From Taishania sp. (GTDB lineage: Bacteria; Bacteroidota; Bacteroidia; Flavobacteriales_D; Crocinitomicaceae), in assembly GCA_030150045.1 (NCBI GenBank), contig JASLGM010000041.1, forward strand, positions 1-64,000: a stretch of DNA of 64,000 nucleotides, in the 5' to 3' direction. The notes beneath the pieces were generated by a model. That model made no database searches. It worked only from the letters and a program-made list of their open reading frames with translations, and was not told the origin of the DNA. The position numbers and the translations under genes are program-made. The first letter of the stretch is position 1, and each line of letters starts with the position of its first letter. This document shows, piece by piece, positions 27,610 through 37,200 of the stretch.

Positions 27610-28719
27610 CTAATGGGAAAATCCCTTCGTTTTATCGTAACGTCCTAATCTTTTTAATAGCAAAGCATGATCTCTAACCGCTTCTCTAAAAGTAGCATAA
27701 GTATAATAAGGAAGATTAAATTCCATTGCTGTTTGCTTTACAATTTTACTTAATTCTTTGTAATGAACGTGACATACATTTGGAAACAAATGGTGTTCCA
27801 CCTGAAAGTTTAATCCTCCCACATACCAAGACAATAGCTTAGCATCAGGAGCAAAATTAGCTGTATTATACAATTGATTTACTGCCCAATCTGCTTGGAT
27901 ATTCCCAGATTCATCTGGTAGAGGATAATTAGATCTTGGTAATACATGCGCCGATTGGAAGACTACAGATAAAAACAAACCAGCAGTAAATTGCATTAAA
28001 AAGAAACCAATCAAACTAATGTACCAAGCAACAGGTGCAAAAATAAACGGTAGAACAAATATCAAAAAGAAATAAACGACTTTAGAAATCAATAAAATAG
28101 TCATCACTTTTTTGAAACTCATATTTTGCGTTTCAATCAATCCTTGATTTTTATAACGAATAGCTTGCTTAACGTCTTTACGGAAAAACCAGTTGATGGT
28201 CAACAAACCATATAAAAACCAAGCATATAAATGCTGATATTTATGTGCTTTCAATCGAGGTTGGTGCGGAGAAAATCGCATCAATCCACCTACATCAATG
28301 TCTTCATCCATACCATCTACATTCGTATACGTGTGGTGTAAAACATTATGTTGAATTCTCCAATTTACATCACTACCACCCACAAGATTCAATAAAAACC
28401 CCAATACTGTATTTACATATTGATTTTTAGAATAAGCTCCATGATTCGCATCGTGCATGATACTCATTCCTATTCCTGCGGTACCAACTCCAGCTAGTAT
28501 CCATAAGAAAAAAACCAAAAACAAATTTTCAGCTACAGTAAGTAATAAAATGTAAGGAACTAAATACAACAAAAGAATCAAAACCGTTTTGATATACATT
28601 TTGGAGTTACCATAACGACTAATTTTATTGTCTTTAAAATACTCGTTTACTCGAGAACGTAACACTTTGTAAAACTCTATGTTATGTTCTTTTGCAAACT
28701 GAACAGATGATAGTCTCAT
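27610..28719 (-). CDS. Membrane fatty acid desaturase
   Basis: Di-iron enzyme that introduces a double bond into acyl chains in the membrane. The three histidine boxes are HDANH (89-93), HNVLHH (124-129) and QVEHH in FQVEHHLFPNV (about 305); the Q in the last box is typical of the front-end/linoleoyl-type group. Four or more membrane helices (about 44-90 and 205-255). No cytochrome b5 domain is fused, so electrons must come from a separate protein. The 369 residues are normal. Possibly involved in membrane fluidity at low temperature (inference). Confidence 0.9.
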   Translation of the reverse strand: MRLSSVQFAKEHNIEFYKVLRSRVNEYFKDNKISRYGNSKMYIKTVLILLLYLVPYILLLTVAENLFLVFFLWILAGVGTAGIGMSIMHDANHGAYSKNQYVNTVLGFLLNLVGGSDVNWRIQHNVLHHTYTNVDGMDEDIDVGGLMRFSPHQPRLKAHKYQHLYAWFLYGLLTINWFFRKDVKQAIRYKNQGLIETQNMSFKKVMTILLISKVVYFFLIFVLPFIFAPVAWYISLIGFFLMQFTAGLFLSVVFQSAHVLPRSNYPLPDESGNIQADWAVNQLYNTANFAPDAKLLSWYVGGLNFQVEHHLFPNVCHVHYKELSKIVKQTAMEFNLPYYTYATFREAVRDHALLLKRLGRYDKTKGFSH

Positions 28720-28838
28720 TTTGTCAAATTTGTTGCGAAGATAAGTCTAAAATTTAACAAAATTTAAAAAATAACGTCCCGCTAACTAAATTGAAACCAG
28801 AAAGCTGAAAAACGATCAAAAGAATACCATAAATAAAG

Positions 28839-28846
28839 TAACTTTG
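28839..28846 (+). promoter_or_regulatory. -7 promoter box of ispG
   Basis: TAACTTTG, perfect, 21 nt before the GTG start. Confidence 0.55.
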
Positions 28847-28867
28847 TGTACATAAACAAGTTGAAGA

Positions 28868-30775
28868 GTGGAAAAGTATAATTACTGTGAGAACCCTTTA
28901 CTTTTTAAACGTTTCAAAACGAGAGAAGTAAGTGTCGGAAATGTAACGATAGGTGCCAATCAACCTATCCGAATTCAATCGATGACAACTGCTGATACTA
29001 TGAACACGGAAGCATCTGTTAATGAATCCATTCGTATGATTAAGGCGGGTTGCGAAATTGTACGATTAACAGCGCCAAGTATTAAAGAAGCTCAAAACTT
29101 AGGTTTAATAAAAGCATCCTTAGAAGCACAAGGTTACACAACACCACTGGTAGCAGACATACATTTCACACCAAATGCAGCCGAAGTAGCAACGGAATTC
29201 GTAGAAAAAATCAGAATTAATCCAGGAAACTACGCAGATAAAAAAAAGTTCGAAGAAATTGATTATACCGACGAATCGTATTTAAATGAACTAAAAAGAA
29301 TTGAAGAAAAATTTACACCATTAGTCCTTAAGTGTAAGGAAAACAATCGAGCAATGCGAATTGGAACAAATCATGGTTCTCTTTCGGACAGAATTCTTTC
29401 TCGATTTGGAGATACTCCCGAAGGTATGGTGGCCTCAGCATTGGAGTTTATTCATATTTGTCAAAAGCACAATTATCACAATTTGGTAATTTCTATGAAA
29501 GCGTCAAATACGCTAGTTATGGTTCAAGCCTATCGTCTTTTGGTAAAAAAAATGAAGGAACAAAACATGAATTATCCATTACATTTAGGTGTTACAGAAG
29601 CAGGTGACGGAGAAGACGGTCGGGTAAAAAGTGCTGTAGGAATTGGGGCCTTACTAGAAGATGGATTGGGTGACACCATTCGCGTGTCGTTAACAGAAAA
29701 TCCTGAATTAGAAATACCTGTAGCCCAAAAACTCCTACAAAAATTCAATAAAATAGATAGTAACCATCAAATAAGCAATAATCCATTTACCTATGACCCT
29801 TATTCCTATAATAGACGACAAACAAATGAGATTTTTAATATCGGAAATCATCATGTACCTGTTATCGTAGCGGATTTATCTGATAAATCAGAGATTAAAC
29901 CATCCCATTTTTTTGGATTTGGCTATACTTATTCTTTAAAACTTGACAAATGGAAAATCATGGATCAAGCTGCGGATTTGGTTTATGTTGGAGCGAATAA
30001 AATTGACTTTGAACTACCTGGAACCCTTCAAATCATACAAGATTTTGACACATACATTGAACATAAAAACTCCAAATACCTTCCACTTGCTAATTTTGAT
30101 CAAGCATTAACCTTAGGTAATGTACCATGTTTTGTACATGTAGATTTAGACAATTTAGAAGACCATAAACTGGATTTGATACAAAGTAATTGGATAGTAA
30201 TTGCACAAGTTTCTAAAAATCATAAAACACCATTATTCCGCAAATTTAGATTGAATTTAGATGAAAAACATCTTAAAAACCCTGTAATTTTAAAGGTAAA
30301 TCCATCTACTAATGACCAAGAAACTTTTCAATTACACGTCGCATCAGATTTAGGTATTCATCTAATTGACGGATTTGGAGATGGCGTTTGGATTGCCGGA
30401 AAACAGCCGACTCAATTCATCAATTCCTTGTCTTTTGCCATACTACAGGCAACGCGTACACGGACCTCAAAAACAGAATATATTTCTTGTCCTTCATGCG
30501 GTAGAACACTCTTTGATTTGCAAGAAACAACAACAAAAATAAGGGAAAAAACTAGTCATTTAAAAGGCCTGAAAATTGGAATTATGGGCTGTATAGTCAA
30601 TGGTCCAGGTGAAATGGCCGACGCCGATTACGGTTATGTAGGTTCCGGACCAGGAAGAATCAATTTATATAAAGAGAAAAAGGTAATTAAACGAAATGTG
30701 GACGAAAAAGAGGCCGTAAATGCATTAATAGATTTGATTAAAGACCACGGAGATTGGGTCGAACCGAAAAAGTAA
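28868..30775 (+). CDS. ispG: 4-hydroxy-3-methylbut-2-enyl diphosphate synthase, long form
   Basis: Penultimate enzyme of the MEP isoprenoid pathway; a 4Fe-4S reductase. The N-terminal TIM barrel begins RFKTREVSVGNVTIG (IQSMTTADT; VRLTAPS; IRINPGNYADKKKF; GTNHGSLSDR). The C-terminal cluster domain has SCPSCGRT and GIMGCIVNGPGEMADADYGYVG, giving the three cluster Cys. Length is 635 against about 370 in E. coli: the extra about 250 residues between the domains are the insertion seen in plant and Bacteroidota enzymes. The start is GTG. Confidence 0.95.
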   Translation: MEKYNYCENPLLFKRFKTREVSVGNVTIGANQPIRIQSMTTADTMNTEASVNESIRMIKAGCEIVRLTAPSIKEAQNLGLIKASLEAQGYTTPLVADIHFTPNAAEVATEFVEKIRINPGNYADKKKFEEIDYTDESYLNELKRIEEKFTPLVLKCKENNRAMRIGTNHGSLSDRILSRFGDTPEGMVASALEFIHICQKHNYHNLVISMKASNTLVMVQAYRLLVKKMKEQNMNYPLHLGVTEAGDGEDGRVKSAVGIGALLEDGLGDTIRVSLTENPELEIPVAQKLLQKFNKIDSNHQISNNPFTYDPYSYNRRQTNEIFNIGNHHVPVIVADLSDKSEIKPSHFFGFGYTYSLKLDKWKIMDQAADLVYVGANKIDFELPGTLQIIQDFDTYIEHKNSKYLPLANFDQALTLGNVPCFVHVDLDNLEDHKLDLIQSNWIVIAQVSKNHKTPLFRKFRLNLDEKHLKNPVILKVNPSTNDQETFQLHVASDLGIHLIDGFGDGVWIAGKQPTQFINSLSFAILQATRTRTSKTEYISCPSCGRTLFDLQETTTKIREKTSHLKGLKIGIMGCIVNGPGEMADADYGYVGSGPGRINLYKEKKVIKRNVDEKEAVNALIDLIKDHGDWVEPKK

Positions 30776-30801
30776 TACAATACTTTCTACTGGAAAATGT
30801 T

Positions 30802-30946
30802 CAGCCCGGGCGTAGCGTGATAGCTAAATGCACTGAAATGGCGTGCGCGTCAATTTTTTAACAGCGACCAGCGAAAGCTCGTTAAAAATGACTAGCAAAC
30901 CCACTTTCAGAAATTTACTAAAACGCGAAGACCGATAGAGGCTGCC
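30802..30946 (+). repeat. Structured intergenic element, family A copy 6
   Basis: 145 nt. Ends CAGCC/GGCTG. The inner stem has been replaced by TTTTTAAC/GTTAAAAA, keeping pairing with a different sequence from the TTGCC/GGCAA copies. Outer arms CTGAAATGG/CCACTTTCAG. A-run after it. A parS-like site and family B copy 2 follow. Confidence 0.82.
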
Positions 30947-30966
30947 AAAAAAAGATTGTGTTAATA

Positions 30967-30982
30967 TGTTTCACGTGAAATA
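30967..30982. promoter_or_regulatory. parS-like site, one mismatch
   Basis: TGTTTCACGTGAAATA, 15 of 16 to the ParB-binding consensus TGTTTCACGTGAAACA. It lies between family A copy 6 and family B copy 2, in the convergent gap between ispG and mnmG. Confidence 0.65.
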
Positions 30983-30990
30983 TTCTTCAT

Positions 30991-31080
30991 TTGGGCGTTC
31001 CCTTTTTCTAAAACAAAAAAGGTCGGGCTATCCGCTACAAGTTTTTTTACAAAAAAGCTTTCCACTGCAATCCCTAACGC
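30991..31080 (+). repeat. Structured intergenic element, family B copy 2 (short form)
   Basis: 90 nt. It begins TTGGGCGTTCC and ends GCAATCCCTAACGC. It has a short first stem (CCTTTTT/AAAAAGG), the linker TCGGGCTATCCGC, and a second stem AGTTTTTT/AAAAAAGCT. It lacks the GGGCTAAC extension of the other copies. Only here does B lie downstream of A. Confidence 0.65.
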
Positions 31081-31343
31081 AAAATTCCATAAAACAAAAA
31101 ACAGTTTAAAATTTCATTTCCAAAACCTATCTGTTTTAAATTTTATTAGAAAACATCAATATTATAAAAAATACAAATACTTATTCAACAAAAATAAGTT
31201 CCACGTGGATAACAACATCAAAAAATGGTCACAAGCCAGATCAAAAACATTATTTTAAGCCATTTAAGAGCACTTTGTGCCTGTTGGTATACAAACACCT
31301 TGTCGACCTATAGTTCGTTAAATAGAGAGGACGTCTTTTTAAA
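31081..31343. other. AT-rich gap without a convincing gene
   Basis: Very AT-rich. One near-DnaA box (CGTGGATAA, 31204-31212, 8 of 9 on the reverse strand) is the only origin-like feature; a cluster of boxes is absent, so I do not call an origin. A 71-codon frame from 31225 covers the mnmG terminator and overlaps mnmG; it is not considered real. Confidence 0.4.
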
Positions 31344-31392
31344 AACAAAAAAACCATTTAAAATATTGATTGACAACACTTTAAATGGTTTT
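31344..31392 (-). terminator. Terminator after mnmG
   Basis: A perfect 12-bp stem (31351-31362 with 31380-31391) with a 17-nt loop. On the minus strand it is followed by a T-rich tract. Confidence 0.7.
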
Positions 31393-31419
31393 ATAATGAA
31401 TTTTGCGAAAAAAACGAAC

Positions 31420-33294
31420 CTATCTACCGAGAGTAATTAACAACACAGAAATATCAGACGGACTAACACCGGATATTCTTGAAGCCTGCCCAATCGTTGC
31501 TGGTTGAATAGCAAATAATTTTTCAACCGATTCTGAGGACAAAGATTTAATGGAACGATAATCCATTCCTTCAGGAATCTTAACATCTTCTAGACGATTC
31601 ATCTTTGCGGCAACTTCCTCTTCACGCTGAATATAACCTTCGTATTTCAATTGAATTTCTGTTTGCATCAATATATCATCGTGATCCTCCAATAATTCAT
31701 CGGCAAACTTTTTGGATTCTTCACTCACATTCAAAACATCAGCCATATTAATATTTGGACGAACAATCAATTGACTTAGTTTTACTTGTTGTGTAATTGG
31801 CGCAGACTCCTTTGCCAGCAAAACTGGATTTATTAAATCAGGAGCAACACCTTCTTTACGAAGTGCTTTTTTCAACGATTCAGTGCTTTCAATTTTATAT
31901 TCCATTTTTCGAAGAGCCTCATCATCTTGCGTTCCAATAGCATGACCTAGTCCTGTCAAACGAATATCTGCATTATCTTGACGCAACAAAATTCGATATT
32001 CAGCGCGCGAAGTAAACATTCTATAAGGCTCTTTAGTACCTTTAGTAATCAAGTCATCGATAAGCACGCCAATATACGCTTGGTCACGAGAAAGAATAAT
32101 TGGTGTATTTTCTTGCACTTTTCGAGCCGCATTAATACCAGCCATCAAACCTTGAGCTCCCGCTTCTTCGTAACCTGTAGTACCATTAATCTGTCCAGCG
32201 AAGTATAAATTTTCAACTAATTTAGTTTCCAAAGTATGCTTCAATTGAGTTGGCGGAAAATAATCATATTCTATTGCATAACCAGGACGAAACATTTTGG
32301 CGTTCTCAAAACCTGGAATAGTTTGCATTGCTTTAATCTGAACATCTTCAGGCAAGGAAGTACTAAAACCATTTACATAAATCTCTACGGTATTCCATCC
32401 TTCTGGTTCAACAAAAATTTGGTGACGATCACGATCTGCAAAACGATTAATTTTATCTTCAATACTCGGACAGTATCTCGGCCCGGTAGACTTAATTTGA
32501 CCATTGAACATTGGCGAGCGATCAAACCCAGTTCGAAGCATTTCGTGCGTTAGATCATTCGTATACGTGATATGACATGGACGTTGAAAAGCTAATGCTT
32601 TAGTTTGATTTGTAAAGGAGAATTTGGACTTCATATCATCACCATCTTGCACATCCATTTTTGAATAATCCAATGAACGCCCATCCACACGTGGTGGCGT
32701 ACCCGTTTTCATTCGACCAGATTCAAACCCTAAATTTAACAAATCCTCAGTGATACCAGTAGCAGCCTTTTCACCAGCACGACCACCACCCATTTGTTTT
32801 GTTCCAACATGAATCAAACCATTTAAAAAAGTACCATTTGTCAAAACGACTGTTTTTCCAAAAATATCAATTCCCAAGCTAGTTTTGACACCAATAACCT
32901 TCTCACCTTTTACAATAATCCCATTACACATGTCTTGCCAAAAATCCACATTAAGGTTTCTTTCCAGGAGCATTCGCCACTCTTCGGCAAATTTCATTCT
33001 GTCATTTTGTGTTCTTGGCGACCACATTGCTGGCCCTTTTGACATATTCAACATTCGAAATTGAATTGCAGAAAGATCAGAGACAATACCAGACCCACCA
33101 CCTAAAGCATCAATTTCGCGAACTATTTGTCCCTTTGCTACACCACCCATTGCTGGATTACAACTCATTTGAGCAATGGTATTCATATTCATTGTAATCA
33201 ATAAAACAGAACAGCCCATTTTTGCGGCCGCATTCGCGGCCTCGCAACCTGCATGTCCAGCACCAACAACAATCACATCATATTCTTTCAACAT
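31420..33294 (-). CDS. mnmG: tRNA uridine-5-carboxymethylaminomethyl modification enzyme MnmG
   Basis: FAD enzyme that, with MnmE, modifies U34 of certain tRNAs. The N-terminal dinucleotide motif VVGAGHAGCEAA lies at about 10-21. MNMNTIAQMSCNPAMGG and KGQIVREIDALGG are family-specific blocks, as are KTGTPPR, GYAIEYDYFPPTQL and FFAGQINGTTGYEEA-type residues near 370. The C-terminal helical domain contains LIVRPNI and EIQLKYEGYIQR. The 624 residues are normal. It follows ybeY in a minus-strand series. A perfect parS lies 9 nt upstream of its ATG, so ParB binding could influence its expression. Confidence 0.97.
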   Translation of the reverse strand: MLKEYDVIVVGAGHAGCEAANAAAKMGCSVLLITMNMNTIAQMSCNPAMGGVAKGQIVREIDALGGGSGIVSDLSAIQFRMLNMSKGPAMWSPRTQNDRMKFAEEWRMLLERNLNVDFWQDMCNGIIVKGEKVIGVKTSLGIDIFGKTVVLTNGTFLNGLIHVGTKQMGGGRAGEKAATGITEDLLNLGFESGRMKTGTPPRVDGRSLDYSKMDVQDGDDMKSKFSFTNQTKALAFQRPCHITYTNDLTHEMLRTGFDRSPMFNGQIKSTGPRYCPSIEDKINRFADRDRHQIFVEPEGWNTVEIYVNGFSTSLPEDVQIKAMQTIPGFENAKMFRPGYAIEYDYFPPTQLKHTLETKLVENLYFAGQINGTTGYEEAGAQGLMAGINAARKVQENTPIILSRDQAYIGVLIDDLITKGTKEPYRMFTSRAEYRILLRQDNADIRLTGLGHAIGTQDDEALRKMEYKIESTESLKKALRKEGVAPDLINPVLLAKESAPITQQVKLSQLIVRPNINMADVLNVSEESKKFADELLEDHDDILMQTEIQLKYEGYIQREEEVAAKMNRLEDVKIPEGMDYRSIKSLSSESVEKLFAIQPATIGQASRISGVSPSDISVLLITLGR

Positions 33295-33303
33295 ACACTA
33301 TCA

Positions 33304-33319
33304 TGTTTCACGTGAAACA
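33304..33319. promoter_or_regulatory. parS centromere site, perfect
   Basis: TGTTTCACGTGAAACA, 16 of 16 to the parS consensus bound by ParB/Spo0J. It lies in the 47-nt gap between ybeY and mnmG. The next site begins 47 nt later. Multiple parS sites normally cluster near the replication origin. Confidence 0.9.
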
Positions 33320-33341
33320 AAATTAATTCAAACCACAAAAA

Positions 33342-33776
33342 CTACAAAACTGTTTCACGTGAAACAGATAAGCTAAGCATTTCATTTTCTTTAACACGCA
33401 TCAACTTTTCCTCGTTTTCGGTTTTATCACCATAACCACACAAATGCAATACACCATGTACCATGACACGTTTCAACTCTTGGTTAAATGACACATTAAA
33501 CTCTTTACTATTATCTAAAACTCGATCTACACTAATAAACAAATCTCCAACAATTAAATCACCCTCACAATAATCGAAAGTTATGATATCAGTATAATAA
33601 TCATGAGCTAAATGTTCTTTATTCATTTCTAATAAATCCTCATCACTCATAAGAATAACATTAACTTCTGCTAATTCTTTACTTTCAATTTTACACACTT
33701 CTGTAAACCAAGAAAACAAAAATTCCGAGTTTAGACCCGGAATTTCTTCAATATTTTGATAATGTATTTCTACCAT
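33342..33776 (-). CDS. ybeY: Endoribonuclease YbeY
   Basis: Metal-dependent RNase for 16S rRNA maturation and quality control. The family signature is HGVLHLCGYGDKT near residues 110-122. The first two metal His are present, but the third position, His in most bacteria, is Asp here. The 144 residues are normal. The start codon overlaps the stop of the upstream HATPase gene (TAATG). Its last codons, giving VSRET, are made by a perfect parS site, so the C-terminus doubles as a centromere sequence. Confidence 0.9.
   Translation of the reverse strand: MVEIHYQNIEEIPGLNSEFLFSWFTEVCKIESKELAEVNVILMSDEDLLEMNKEHLAHDYYTDIITFDYCEGDLIVGDLFISVDRVLDNSKEFNVSFNQELKRVMVHGVLHLCGYGDKTENEEKLMRVKENEMLSLSVSRETVL
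33351..33366. promoter_or_regulatory. parS centromere site inside the ybeY coding end
   Basis: TGTTTCACGTGAAACA, 16 of 16. It is read in frame on the minus strand as the V-S-R-E-T part of the YbeY C-terminus. Confidence 0.9.
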
Positions 33777-34195
33777 TACTTATTAAACGTTAATATAATT
33801 TTCGATCCGTTATTTTCAAAATCTACTTGTTCAGCTAGACTTCTCATTAAGAAAACGCCTCTTCCATTTTCTTTTTCCAAATTATCGGGTAATGTTGGAT
33901 CAGGTAGATTGTTATAATCAAAACCATTACCTTCATCTTCGATTTGAAATGCAAAAGTACGTTCTCCTTCAAAAACTTTAATATAAACTTTAGCATTTAA
34001 CTTATTTTTATTTCCATGGATAACTGCATTATTAAATGCTTCAGTAACCGCGATAAGAACAGTTCCAAAATCATTAATAACATTACATTTTCCACAAACA
34101 ACATCAATAAGGCTTTCAACGCTATTCAAATGTTCTAAAGTAGAATCTAATTTTAATTCTTCAATTAGTTTGTAAGAAGTATCCATATTCGTCAT
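33776..34195 (-). CDS. RsbW-like ATP-binding protein (HATPase)
   Basis: 139 residues forming a GHKL ATPase fold of the anti-sigma kinase type. The N box is AVTEAFNNAVIHGNK, G1 is IEDEGNGFD, and G2 is ENGRGVFLMRSLAE. Members of this family phosphorylate anti-sigma antagonists or bind sigma factors. No antagonist (STAS) or matching sigma gene is adjacent. It sits between DUF4175 (9-nt gap) and ybeY (1-nt overlap), so it is clearly in an operon. An alternative start is the Met at 34186. Confidence 0.85.
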   Translation of the reverse strand: MTNMDTSYKLIEELKLDSTLEHLNSVESLIDVVCGKCNVINDFGTVLIAVTEAFNNAVIHGNKNKLNAKVYIKVFEGERTFAFQIEDEGNGFDYNNLPDPTLPDNLEKENGRGVFLMRSLAEQVDFENNGSKIILTFNK

Positions 34196-34204
34196 AATCT
34201 ATAA

Positions 34205-37200
34205 TCAATGATTAAAGAATTGCACTGCTTTATCTTTATAGTATTTTTGATACTTAGGATCGATAAAATAGACATCTTCAATCTGTTTTAATTTATCCTT
34301 GTTATACTGATTAATTAAAATAAGGTTACTGCCAATTTCATTTTTTCCTTCTTTTGATTCTCTTTCCTCAGACCATTCTCTTTCTTCCATTGCCTTCTCA
34401 CTTTCTAGTAATCGAGTCATGATTTGCTTTTGTCGATTAATCATTGAAGAATTAAATCGTTTATTGACAATATCATCTTCTTGTTTTTCCATTTGTTTGA
34501 TGGCATCCTCTAATTCTCCAGAACCATTACCACCTTTCAATTTACTTTTAATATCTTCTAATTGCTTTCTCATTAACGCTTGTTCAGCTGCCATTTTTGC
34601 AATTTCTTTATTACCTAGCCCTCCTGGAGATCCATCTCCTGGTTTTTCCTTGCCGTTAGGACCATCTTCCATTCCTTTTTCCATCTTCTCCAATTGTTTT
34701 TTCAATTGATCTTTCATGGATTCCATGCTTTGACCCATCCCTGGTTTTGGTTTACCTTTATCCCCTGGACTATCACAACTACCGCTATCCTGTTGCATAT
34801 CCTGCATCTCCTTTTGCATTTGTTGCAAAGATTCATTTAACATAAGAGAAAGGTTGTTAAAACTAGTCATAGCATATTGCTGATGCGTAGCAAGCAAAGA
34901 CATTCTTCGTTCTTGAATGTCGTAAAGGGATAGTTTATGATTTGTATTAATGACACGTACTTCGTCATCAATAAACTTAGCTATTTTTGGTTGCCTGCCT
35001 GCCAATTCCATAAGTGAATCGGAAACGGGAACAAATTGGTCCATCAAAGAAGCTTGATTTTTAGAAAGAGTTTTATACAAAGGATCATTACTGTTTATCT
35101 TGGAGAACCGTTTCATAAGTTGTTCCTGATTATGAGAAAGCGTAACTAACGATTTAAGAATGTTACGCAACAAATCTATATCCTCACCTTGTTGTTCTTC
35201 TTTAGATTTATTTTGAGCTTTATCTAATTGTTCAGCCATCTCCTCCATCCTATCGGCAGCAGATTTTTGAGATTGTGAACTTTGAGGTTTTTTGTTCTTC
35301 TCCATTTGATCCGAAGCCTGTTGCATATCTTTTTTTGTATTTTGAATTTTATCCTCCAAATCAGGTAAGTCTAATGGTCGTTTTAATTCTTGATTTTTAT
35401 CCATCAGATCATCTAACTCTCTTTTTAATTCATCAAATTTATTGTTTAGGAGATTTTGCTTTTCGACATCCTGCTTATCTAAGCTTTTCTTGTCCTTATT
35501 TTGGCTTTCAAGGTTACGTTGTTCTTCCGCTAATGCCTTTAATTTATCTTCTAATTGATCTATTTTCTCATCAACTTTCATGCGTTTAAGATTCTCAATA
35601 GTTCTATCTAGATTTCGATTCATTTCTTCAGAAGATGATTTAATATCATCCATGAGTTTATTCATTTCTTGCTTATCATTCTTCTCCATCAGTTTTTGCA
35701 ATTTATCCAATAAAGCTTTCAATTCTTTATCCATCAATTGCTCCATTAATTGATTTAATAGTTCTTGTTTTTCCAAAAGATCTTGATCTTCTTTAGAAAG
35801 TTTATCCATTTCTTTAGCGTTTTGCTGCATTTCCTTCTGAGCCTTTTGAGCATCCTCAAACAAGGATTGGTAGTCATTTATCAACTGTTTGCTTTTATCT
35901 TGAAGTTTCCAATCCATTTGTTTAGAAGAATTGATATCCTTTTTTAAATTATTTAGATTATTCTGAAAAGAAATCATTTTATCTTGCACACCTTCTAAGT
36001 TGGATTGAACTTGAGATTGAATCTCTTCACGGTGTTTATTTAATTCCTCTTTTGTAGGAACTTTAATATTGAATTTGGTACTTGAAACCGTTTTTCCACC
36101 ATGAACACAATCATTATCTGTTAACGTAAAATAATACTCAACCTGATCACCTTCTTTAACATTCTCACGCAAGAAATCAACAGCAAATTCAAATTGATCA
36201 TTCAATCCACTTATCTTTTTTACAGTAATTTTTTGATTGATATGTTTTCCTTCTCCTTTAATAGAATAATGAAAATTTAAAGCAGTTAATCCATTATCAT
36301 CAGAAACTTTACCTTTAAAATATTTTTTAAAGAGCGAAATACTATCACCAATTTCAAGAACATCTAATACGGGATATGCATCTTTAATAATTTGAATTTG
36401 AAAGGCCAAAGAATCATAGATAATTCCTCGGTCATCTTTTAATGTAATCTTAGCTTGTTGATGATCAAATATTCTTTTACTTCTAGTAAAACTTGGCTGA
36501 TTATAACGAGTTAAGGAATCATTTATTTCAAATTCTATTTGATGTGCATATTTGGTTATTCCTTTCCAACTAATATATGAACCTTCTGGTAAAACCAAAT
36601 CTAAAGCATTAGTAAACACTTCTGGTTCTTTACCAAAGCATTTAGGGTAAATAACACTCGCTGAGAATTGTATTAAACTAGGACGCTTCTTGACGTTGTA
36701 ATTAAATGTAGAAGAAGTATAATCATCTCCTTCAAAATAAAAATGACCATTATTAACTGCTTTACCTAAATCGACAATAAATGTTTGTGACTTCGATACT
36801 TTTAAAAGTTCTTTCCCTTTTTCTGAAATAACAAAGATTCTTTCAGGTATGGCATTACCTGTCATTTGTAATTCCATAACCAAGGATTCACCTTCTACAT
36901 ACTCTTTTTTAAGACCCTTTAAGTTAAATTTAAATGGAGCAGGTTTTTCAAAAACTTGATTGTATTGTAAGATCCTTTTTGAAGAATCAATGACCATTTT
37001 AGGAAAAACCAAAGAAAAACCGAGAAAAACCAAAACAACAGGAACCGTATACTTTAAATATTTTAATGTTCCTTTTGTATCAATTGCAGTAGTAAATTGA
37101 ACGAATTTAAGATTTTGGACCTTTTGATCAATATAAGCTTGAATAAGTTCAGTACTACTACCATCATTATGCTTAGTTGATGAAAGTTGAAGGGTATTCA

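Noticed and set aside
31081..31343. Replication origin near mnmG
   Set aside because: Only one near-DnaA box (CGTGGATAA) is present; an origin should show several. parS sites suggest proximity, not that the origin is here.
31225..31440. 71-codon frame between ispG and mnmG
   Set aside because: It runs through the mnmG terminator hairpin and overlaps mnmG by 21 nt; no family, signal or promoter seen.
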